DNA of 64,000 nt from Juglans regia (taxonomy: Eukaryota; Streptophyta; Magnoliopsida; Fagales; Juglandaceae), in NCBI RefSeq assembly GCF_001411555.2, contig NC_049916.1, positions 62,001-126,000 of the forward strand. The letters run 5' to 3'. A program made the position numbers and the translations under genes. Below are positions 47,201-58,600 of the stretch, piece after piece. Below the pieces are notes generated by a model that was given only the letters and a program-made list of their open reading frames with translations, did no database searches and was not told where the DNA came from. Position 1 is the first letter of the stretch. Each line of letters begins with the position of its first letter.

Positions 47201-50200
47201 TTGCAATTGGGTACAGGTTCAAAGATCAGATTTTGGAAGGATGTTTGGTGTTCCGATAGTGCTCTACAAGATAGGTTTCCTACACTTTTCGTGATTGCAA
47301 ATGCTAAAGATGCCATGGTGGCGGAGGTAATGGAAGTGGTAGGTAGAAACATCCAATGGAATATCAATTTCTTTCGGGCAGCACATGACTGGGAGATGGG
47401 GAGTTTTGTAGATTTTTATAGTCTTTTATACTCTTGTCGCCCAAATACCCAGCATACAAATGATTTGTGGTGGAGTCCAACAAGGAAAGGGGTCTTCATT
47501 GTTAGCTCCTTTTACAAGGTACTTACACAAGTTCCTGACAGACAATTTCCATGGAGAAAGCTTTGGCGCAATAAGGCTCCTCTCAAAGCTTCTTTCTTTG
47601 TTTGGACAGCGGCTCTGGGGAAGATTCTTACTACGGATAATCTAAGAAAAAGAAACATAATTATAGCAGACTGGTGTTGTATGTGTAAAAAAGGGGGTGA
47701 ATCGGTGGATCATTTACTTTTACATTGCGAAGTAGCCAGGACTATTTGGGATGCGGTGTTTAACATAGTAGATCTAGCGTGGGTTATGCCAGAAACTGTG
47801 ATGGATGCTTTGGCCTGTTGGACCTCAATTGGAGGTGCGAGACAGATTAAAGCGGTTTGGAAGATGATTCCAAACTGTATTTTGTGGTGCTTATGGCAGG
47901 AGTGCAATGAGAGGATTTTTGAAGACAAAGAGAGATCAATAGCGGAGCTAAAAATGTTATTTTTTAGGACCCTATGTACTTGGGCTAATGCTGTGGTCTT
48001 TAATGGCATGGAATTTCATGAGTTTTTAGTTTCTAATGCTCCCACCTAATTAGGATGGGAGCATTAGAACATTTGTTTGTAATTGACACTTGTTTGGATG
48101 AATATATACTTATTTTACTTATCAAAAAAAAAAAAGCTTCTGGTATCACCAATAAATTCCGTATCTTCCTCAAGGACGCTTTGGAAGGATCAATGGTCAC
48201 TTGCGCAATTAAATAGTCTGAGTTAGTTTGGCATCCAAGGTAACCGAAGTAGCTGAAAGTTGGTGCAGTAGTTGGTTTGTATAATCCCCCCAAGCGGGAT
48301 TTAGGGCAGTAATGGTCCTATCTAATTTGTAAGCAATAAGCTTTGGGTTCATTGCAAGCCTGTAACTCTAGCAATCTGCCAAAAGCAATCGAAATATTCC
48401 TTAGTGAATTAGGTGAAAACTTGAACTACTCACTAGCTAGCCGGACTAGTAGGGGGGGCGGGGCCTATTTGGAGACCCTAAAGATAGTTTTCCTTTTTTT
48501 TGTATGGACAACTTAGAAAAGATCTTCAGCTTAGAATAAATATTAATGGAAACGCCAAATCCTTGTCATGGATTGGTGTTGCATATGCAAAAAGAGTGAT
48601 TCCATTGGCCACTAATGCTCCATTGTGAGATTGGCATGACCCTATAGAATGACTTCTTTGCTAGAGTGGGGTTAGCTTGGGTGATGCTGAGAATGGTTGT
48701 TGATTTTCTAGCAAATTGGAGAGGCCTTCATGTTAATCTACAAATTGCAACAATTTGGAAGATGGTCTCGATATGCTTATGGTGGTGTCATTGAAGGGAG
48801 ATGAACGAAAGAAGTTTTGAAGATCGCGAGCAGTCAATGGATGAGCTTAAAGCATTCTTTTTTAACACGTTACTCCATTGGTAGATTGTAATTGATTTTT
48901 TTTCTTTTTTTGATAAGTAAGAAAGACAATTTTATTAGAACAAATGAAATAGGTGAAGCCCATGTACACAGTATACAAAACAAAACACCTAATTACATTC
49001 TTAGGAAGTAGAAAGCAACAACAAAAAGTCAGAGATTGAAATTGATTTTAATGGCATGAGCTTTCATGACGTTCTTGCATCACTGGATTATCATTCATAG
49101 GTGATGCGCTTGTATATGTCCCATGCACTTGCACATTGCACATTATTTTCTTCAATAAAATTTGTTTACCAATAAAAATAGTTTGTGGGAGTAATTACCA
49201 GAGTTCTAGCCCAAAGCTACCATGCGAGGATTTCTTGCAGAATGAGAGAATCAAAGGAGGTGTTTGCTTAAAAGCATAACAAATTAAATATTTAAGCTGA
49301 AGATGTTAAACTTGGACGGTACTTATAGATTAAACTTGGGTAATTTCTACTAGACTGTGGACATTGGTACTCTGTTTCATCTGTTTCATCTACTGAATCA
49401 TGTCTATAGCCTCTTTGTTTGCTTACTTTTTTCCATTACTTGGAGTTCCCTCTTCCATTTCAATTTTTTTAAGTATTCTGCTTTTCCTCCTTTATTTACA
49501 TTTCAACATGCAGCAGGGAGTTACTGGTTTCCATTCGTTATAATGAACCTGGATGGCAATGGTCCGGCGGTTTCTTGCCAGATCATCTAGGTGATACTCA
49601 AGTCAAATTGCGGAATTACGTCTCCAATGCATTGAATATGATACGGGTTGAAGTGCAGAATGCTGATGTTTCCATTGGAGATGAGAAAATTGTTGGAAGC
49701 CTCCATGGAAGTTCTGGGACAAACTTGATTCTTTTATCAGATGATGACACAGGGTATATGCCATACAGAATTGATAATTTCTCAAAGGAGGTCAGTATTG
49801 TTGTTCATTTAGTTTATTTGCTACATATATCCCAAATTAAGGTTTCATGGTTGATTTTGTGTTTTTTTTTCTGTGCTAATGTTTCTAATTGGCCTCCTTG
49901 TTTTACAAAATATTTTTCTTCACTCATCTCTTTCTCTGTACCACCCCACATCTATGGGAGGGAAATAGGTGGGATCCCCCATTGCTTGGGAAGAAATGTT
50001 CTCAACATTTATAGGATTCCAAGTTAACATTTATTAGTCCTGTTGAAATATAAGCCTGGATGTGGCTTGTGCCTTACTTGGGTTGTTCTAAGTGTTATTA
50101 GAGTCAATCCTAACCAAGACTAGGGTGTCAAGCATGAGTGGTGAGATTGTAACACCCCCACATCAATGGAAAATTCTTGCATGGTAGTGTTTAGGTGTTG

Positions 50201-52652
50201 GCTGGGATTCTAAATTGCCTGGTAGGAAGAAGTTCTAAAAATTTAATAATGATTCGACCAATTGTAACCTCCATTAGTTCTTTGGGAGTATAAGCTCAGA
50301 TATGGTTTGGATTTTTCTTATGCTTATCAGTGTAAATTTATCATTTATCATTTCTATAGGTGTTTGATAGTTATATAGTTAAACGTTCTTGCTTCCTTTA
50401 GTCTTTTGCATGTTGTTTGAACCCATTGGTCAAATGTCAAAATGCATGGTCAACGATGTATATTCTCCAGAGTCCTGCACAGCCATGATGTTCAAATCTT
50501 GATTCACTATTTTTGGTACTTGCCACTTTGTAGAGGCTACGGATCTACCAGCAAAAATGTGAGACTTTTGAGACTATTGTTCACTCTTATACATCTTGCC
50601 CTTATGCCTGGGATGAACCCTGCTACCCACACCGTCTAGCTGTGGAGGTAAGCTATTTGGTTTCATTTAATATGATGGTACCTTCTATTGTTTACTAAGG
50701 AAAGCTTGTTGGTGCCTTCGGAACTGCAAGGTACCTGGAGAGCGTGTTCTGGGGTCATATTCTCTTGATGATGTCAAAGAGTACAAGCCTGTATACTTAC
50801 CATCATCCTCTGAGGTATATTTGTTTAGCCTTTATTCTTTATGTTAACTATAACGGTCAATGGTTTGCAAAACATTGGTGTCGAATTCTTTAGTTTGTAT
50901 CAACTTTGCATGGTTTAATTTTCTGAACTGATCCTTTTTTGAAGTCCCCAGATCATCTGTCCAAAAATGACCAACAAATCGATCTAATTTCGTCCCTTGA
51001 ATGTTGTGTGAAAATAGATAACCAACATCAGCTCAATACTCCTGTAAAACTGTGCTTAGTCGAGTTCTTCCAGAGTTGCATGACAAAAGAAAAAGAGAAA
51101 CAAATTGAATAATGTTTTGTTTTTGATATGCTTATCACTTTTTTGTGTTGGCGGGGAAACCTTCTTTGTCTTCTCACTGAAATTACAGACAATATTACAA
51201 AATTGGAGAAGTGATTACAAAGAAAACAAAATAACACATTGTATAATTTAATCAGATTGGGATGTCATAACAACTGCAGAATTTGTAAACCAAACTATAC
51301 CTGAGCTATCCACTATCATTGCTTCGCTTGTATGATCTAGAGGAAAATATTTTCTTAGGAATGAGAAGACAGGGCTTCTCTTTAACAATAAAGATCCAAA
51401 AAACTTAATCAATTAAAGAATAGCTGCCTTATAAATCCAAGTAGTCTTTCATTATTGTCATGACTTTCTTAACAGATTAGAATTCAAAATGGCTTCATTA
51501 ATTAGCATAGAATATGTAGGTAGTTATCACATGAAATTATTTTTTTATGCTTCATATATGATAAAACCAATTTAGCCATGATAAATGCACAGAGAAAGTG
51601 AGACACAAAACTTAAACTTGCATTGAGTTTTTATGTTAAAAAAGGGTTTTTCTTTTTAAATACTACCAGTCTACCAGGAAGGTTATTTTTTTCGAAGTAA
51701 ATGGGTTTGTTAGGTGTATCTCTTGTATACATCCTGTGTGCTGGAGTACCACTCTTTTTCATCATTAATAAAATATTTGTTTCTTGACAAGTAAAAAGTT
51801 TGAATGATAAAAGAGTTGGAATAGCCTAAGTACACAGGAAATATACAAGACAAAACACCTAACTAGGAAGGAGGAAAGGATCCAAGAAAATTATGAAAAG
51901 TAAGCCCATTAAATCAACAGCTACTGTTCTTAGAAATAACATATTGAAAAAGAAAGATCTAAGCTCCTTCAATTAGCGTTCCCAATCTTTGAAACAACAG
52001 TCGCTTCTTTCCTTCCAAGTCCACCATAAATCGCAAATGAGAGCCATCTTCCAGATTGAAACAGTATGTGGAATACCTTGAAGGGTTCTTCAATATGCAA
52101 TACCATCAAGCATGACCAAAGCTAACCCAACTCTTCCAAAAAACTCATCCTACAAGACCCTAGCAACCTCACAATGAACTAGTAAATGATCCATTGTTTC
52201 ACCACTTTTTCTACGTATGCAACACCATTCAATACCAATGATCCAGCATTTCCATAGGTTGTCCGCTGTCACGATCGTCCCCAAAGGGGCATTCCATACA
52301 AAGAAAGTGGCCTTTAAAGGTTCCCCAATCAAGAGAGTTTCCCTTTCTTAGAGGGAGCCCACTACAGTTTATCCACCTCTTGATTACTGACTCCTGTGGA
52401 ATACAACAAGCTGAAGCATTCTGAAGTTCTACCAATTTCCCAATCATGGGCCTGAAGAAACTAACATTCCACTTGATAGTCTCCCAAAACCAATTTCCCA
52501 ATCATGCCTCCGGGTCACTCTGATCCTATAGACAAGTGTCATACCAGAATCTGACCCTATAGCCATCCCCTACCACATATTTGATGTGTCTAGAAAATAC
52601 CACCCGACCTTTTCTAACGCTCTTCTATAGCTCTTTGTACCTCCCATGCACC

Positions 52653-52683
<31 letters not shown>

Positions 52684-55600
52684 AATCCCCAAAAAGAAAA
52701 TCACCCCCATATTTTGAATCAATCACCATCTTTCACAAGGCCTCCCTCTCATGGTTGTGCCACCACATCCATATCTCAAGATGAGTTTGATTAAATACCC
52801 TCAGGTTTTGGATCCCTAAGCCACCACCTGAAATTGGACATCATATCAACGTTTTAAAAACCATTCCATTCCAACTGGAATGGCCGGAATTTCTTGTGCC
52901 GGACCTATTCCGTCTCGGGTCAAATTCCGGGTTTCGGCCAATTTCGGTCAATTCCTGCTTGATTCCGGTATTTCGGCTGGAATGGTAATTCTGGTCCGAA
53001 ATTAAGTTAAACATTTGAATGAAGTTAAAGCAATGGTCCTTTTATAAATCAGCTGAAGAATGAGAGATGAAATTATATTTTTATGGCCCAGTCAACTACC
53101 CCATCTTCTGATCTGCCCTTCCCCTGCGAGACTCCATCCAGAAATCCCTGCCAAAACACTTTTGACGTTTGACTTGTCATCCATGTGTGACACTTGATTG
53201 GACCAACTCCATCTCTAGACGTCTAGTAAAAATTTATTTTTGTGTGTTTTTAAAATTCTGTGACACCTGATTGAACCAACTCAAAATTGGGACAAAAGTT
53301 CAATTTATAATGCTTTCTTAAAATTCTGCATGATGCAAGTCAAGTCAGTGTGTTTACCATGGTTTAAAAATAAAATAAATATACCAATAAATATGTGTGT
53401 TTTACATATATGTGTGTTTTTAAGACTTATATTAAAAAATATATTTAAGTTTCTCAGTTATGTATATTTTTAAGACTTGTATTGATATTATTTTGGAATA
53501 TAGTTTATATATATATATATAATTTATCCATTTAATGTCTATCCTGAAATGGTACACCGAAATGTACCGGTACCAAAATATTCCGTTCCAGTGCTCCAAC
53601 CGGAACGGTCACCGGAACAGATTTCAAAACTTTGCATCATACCTTGTCTCAATTGACTAAATGAAATTTTTCCTCTTCACCTAGTCCACCCCAAAGAGAA
53701 TCATGTTGTGACTTCTCAATCCGATAAGCGTTTATTAGCGGCATGTGCCATAGTCTCTGTCATTCTTGTAATTAACTTCCATACTTGATGGATATCTGTG
53801 GTTCTTACTTGTTAGATAACCTTATATGCATGAATTCTTGCACCATTCGTTTGCTGGCTTACACTAATTTTTGCCTGCAGAAGCCTGAGAGAACATTGCA
53901 TTTGTCAGTCCATGCGGAAGGGGCAACCAAGGTGCATTTCTAATAGTTTAGTGCATGCAGTGGACTATTTGGTGTGTTATCTTGATAGCTTAACGTTGCA
54001 TTCACCCGTTACAGGTCCTCTGTGTTATTGATTCAAGTTACCACATATTGAATGACATCAAGAATTCAAGTGTCTATCACTTTAGAGAAAAAAGGAAACA
54101 TTCTCAGAAACATGAAAAGCTTGTTGATTACAAGGAAAAAATATCTTTTGTTATTCCACATGTTGGTATCTCCTTGATTAATCATGGCCCACAGGTATAT
54201 GGAATATAGATTTCTCTTCATCAATGAAACTTCTCCAAACTTTGTTCATCGGTTTATTATTTTGCAGGAATTGCTTTTCGCTTGTGCAAAGAATTTAACA
54301 GTCGAGCTGCTACAGAGTTTGGATCAGCAGAAGCTTTCCTGTCAAATCTCATCATTGCAAATAGACAACCAGCTGCGCACTACCCCATATCCGGTTATCT
54401 TGTCCTTTGACCGTGAACCATTGGCTTCTGAAAACTCTTGCGAACCCGTATTCTACCTAGCTGTGTCAAAGTGGAGGAAGAAAGATATTTCATTGGTGTC
54501 ATTTGAATATATAAGCCTAAGGTTACATTTTCTGAAATTAGTATATCTTAAAAGTTTGAGACTTTTGGTGCTTATTATATAACTTTTATTGCCTGCAGAG
54601 TAGCAGATTTCCACCTTGAGCTTGAGGAAGAAGTGATACTGAGCTTGTTTCACTTATTCAAAAATGTGTATTCAAGGTCCCAATATAGAGTCTTGCCATT
54701 TTCGGATCCCTTACTTCATCCTCATATCTATGATATGCGTTTGGTGAAGGAATCCTTGGCAGATGTTCAGAAAATTGAGTACTTGAATGTAAGGGAGGAT
54801 CGCCTCCTATCAATGTATGTTCCTGTGTTTAATGAAAACAATAGGGGCAGTCTTTCATTACCTTCAGTAGTTCCAATTGGAGCTCCTTGGCAGCAAATTT
54901 ATCTTTTGGCGAGAAGACAGAAGAAAATCTATGTTGAAGTGTTTGATGTGGCCCCCATCAAGTTGACGTTAAGGTGAGTCTGTTATTCCTCCCAGCAGCC
55001 ATGAGTTTGCTGTATATAGCTTATTCTTACCTTATTCCTTAAAGCCAATTTATTATGATGAATATCTCTTGCACAGCTTTTCCAGCTCTCCATGGATGCT
55101 CAGAAATGGGGTTCTTTCCTCTGGAGACTCTCTCATCCATGTAAGCTACATCTTTTTCCTGCTTAGAAAAAAAATGCAGCATATTTTTCCAAGAAATGGT
55201 GTCCAAGATATTATAACTAATTCTTCCAAGCCCACATAGGAGAGTGGCAGTGGATTGACAGGCAGTACAAAACTCTGATATTTAATAAACATGGTATGTA
55301 CTAGAAAGGTAGTCTAAAAACTTTGGGTCATGTGGAGTTTTGTTACACAAAGTTGGGTGCTATATGATTTGTATAATCTCAAAAAAAAATCTCCGAACGG
55401 TAGGATGCATGGAGTGGATTATAAAAGGTTAAAAATTGGGTCTCTGTACATGGGGACATCATACATGAATAGGCATGGCAATCCATGTAGAAATCTTTAT
55501 GTTGCCACCTGAAGTAAATTTTGAGTTACGCATGCGCGACACATGTATATTTGTATTTTAATTGTATGTATATGCGAAGCCCCCCACTACAGGTGGAGAT

Positions 55601-58600
55601 TGAGTATCCTCTATTTCTGGAAAGAGAATGACAAGGATGTGGACTCGGAGAAACAGTTTCAACTGATGGATATATCCACCATATTATGATAACTTTTCTC
55701 AGAACTAAAATCTAGCATCACCGTCATTTTACATGAATACTTATGGTGATAATAAATTACAGAGAGGCATTATGGCTCTTGCTGATGTGGAGGGAGCACG
55801 TATTCATCTCAAACAACTGACTATTGCGCATCACATGGCTAGCTGGGAATCCATTCAGGAGATCGTTATCAGGCATTACACTCGGCAACTTCTTCATGAG
55901 ATTTACAAGGTAAATTTTTTATAATTATAAGGTCATTTTCATTACACTTTTTGCTTTATTAAGTATTTTTATTGCATTGTACATCATTGATGAATTAAAG
56001 AATGTCATTGTGCAGTAAGATGAGGAGTTGTTAAAAGTGTTATCGATTTGTACTACCATTTAGAAATTAATTTTAGTTGCATGCTTCAAACTTTGCCACA
56101 GACTACTGTTTTTGTCCTGCTAATTCTTCTTCCTAGTTTCTAGGTTTTTATTAGGATAAATAATGAGAATTTTTGCCCTTGAGGCTAAGATTCAGTTTTG
56201 TTTAATGTTTACTGCTTTTGGCAGATGTATTCTCTTGCCAGCTTCTCCCATGGGACAGTATTTTCATGCCTGCTTTCTAACTAAAGGGTTTTTTCAATAC
56301 AACCACCATTGTTTAGTTTATCTCAATGATGCACGCGTGCATATATCGTGTGTTTTCGTGAAATTTGTTAAAAGACTTTGTTAGAGTGAGAAGGATATGT
56401 TAGTTGAAGGAATAATTTGTTATGAGGGAATATTTGTTCATTTTACTTTATTTGCAACACAACTAATATATAAACACTCATTTATAATGAAAGTCTGACC
56501 GAGGCTATTACATAGCCTCCTCTATCTTTCTTTCATGCAATCCTTATTAGCATGGCATCGGAGCATACCGATTAGGGTTTTTAATTGTCTTCAATCCTCT
56601 TGATGTTTCCACCTCTTTATTTTCTTCTATATTTCATTCTCTATGTGTGCATTGTGAAGTACAAAACCAATGGGCTTCATGCCCATTGTTAAGGATGGTG
56701 CCAATTTCACTTTCATCATCAGTGTGATGTCACCGCCACCATTGTGTCTGCTGTAGTTAGTGGCCTTGGTGTAAATGGTAAAACCGAGATTGTGGCTGCC
56801 ATGGTTTGAGTTTTGCATTGTGGCTTCCGTGGTTTGGGGATTTTTCTTTTTTTTTTTTTTTTAAGTAAGAAGCAAATTGATAAAGATAGGTATTGCCCAA
56901 GTACACCAGAAGTATACATATGAGTACACCAAATTAAGAACTAGAAATTTTTACAAGGAAATCATGGAAGTTGAGACCATTTAACTCTAAAGCAATGGCC
57001 CACATAAATAAAGTCTTCCAAAAGAAACTCCTAAACTCCTCCGAGGAACGTTTATGATCCTCAAAGAATCTATCATTCCTTTCACTCAAAATACACCAGA
57101 AAATAAAAATAGGAGCCATCTTCCACACAGCTACAATCTGTGGTGTCCCTGTGATCCCTCTCCAGCTGGCTAGTAGTTCCACTACCGTTCCCGGCATTAC
57201 CCATGCTACTCCCAATCTGTTGAAGAAATAATTCTGTCCCTTGCAAAATCACAATGTAAGACTAAATGATCTACCGTTTCCCCACTATTTCTTCACATAC
57301 AGCACCAGCCCGTAATTATGAGTCCATGCCTTCTTAGGTTGTCCATGGTTAGTATCTTCTCTAAAGCTGCTGTCCAAACAAAGAACGCAGCCTTGGGAGA
57401 TGCTTTACTCCATATGTTCTTCCAAGGAAAATTGGGCCTAGCTTGAGCTATAAGAACGTCATAGAAAGTGGATACCGAAAATTTCCTTTTCTTAGAAGGC
57501 CTCCATTCCATCGTGTCTTCTGCTGGAACCGCAACAGTGATGTTATATAGTAAGCTGAAAAAATCCACCAGAGCACTCACTTCCCAATCTTGTGCCTCCC
57601 TAGTGGGGTTGATGTTCCACTCTTGTGAACCATGTCTAACTACCCTCACATCAGCCACCATAGCTTCCTTTTCTCTTGCAATTCTGAAGATATTAGGATA
57701 AGCATCTTTAAGAGCCATATCTCCCACCCACACATCATTCCAAAAACTGATTCTATTGCCCTCCCCCAAACACAGCCTAGTATTACTCGAGAAAGCCCCC
57801 CACCCTTGCCTTATGTGCTTCCACAACCCAACACCATAAGCCCCCCTCCCCTCATTAGAATAACAGCCCCCCCTTGCACACCCATACTTTTCATCAATCA
57901 CCCCTTTCCATAAGGCTTCCCTCTCATAATTTTGTCGCCACAACCATTTTCCTTATAGAGTCTTATTAAAGAATCTAACATTACGAAACCCCAATCCACC
58001 AGCTCTCAAGGGGGTGCACACTTTATCCCATCCAACTAAGTAAAATTTAAACTCATCCCCTAGTCCACTCCACAAAAAGTCACGTTGGAGTTTCTCAATT
58101 CTAGATGCTATGCTTGCCAGAAGGGAAAATAAAGACATGAAATATGTGGGAAGGTTAGATAGAGTGCTCTTGATAAGAGTGATCTTCCCCCTTTCGATAA
58201 GTATTACATTTTCCACCCGGCTAGCCTACGCTCTAATTTCTCTAACACCTCCTCCCAAATTGTCTTGGCTTTAAAAGTTGCACCCAACGGACACCAAGAT
58301 ACTTCATAATTAAAAGTTGCACCCAACGTGTGGGTTTTGCCCAGTGCTCAAGAAAAATCATCCACAAAATAGTGAAAATACATCATCATTAACCAACTCA
58401 AAAGCCAAAAATATTGCTGAATAGGACAGCCAAATGAGTGCAATGTATTGTTAGATGGTAACCTAGTTACTTGGAAAAATAAAAGACGGCAGTGGCACAG
58501 TTTATTGTCAAAGCAGAGTATGGGGCAATGGCGAATATTGCTAGTGAGTTGATGTGATTACAGAACTTTCTTCTAGAGTGGATTCTGATCTCCTATTCCT

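Larger units (their letters stand above)
51800..53712 (-). mobile_element. Antisense LINE fragment split by a MITE
   Basis: The minus strand reads a LINE C-terminus ([30 protein letters not shown]) and, beyond the [16 protein letters not shown]. The part nearest the break reads [10 protein letters not shown]. The RT core is missing and several stops are present. It contains a 23-C plus 12-A run (52651-52685). Confidence 0.75.

Noticed and set aside
51705..51800. TSD for the sense LINE tail in intron 28
   Set aside because: AAGTAAA on both sides is too short and common to be convincing.
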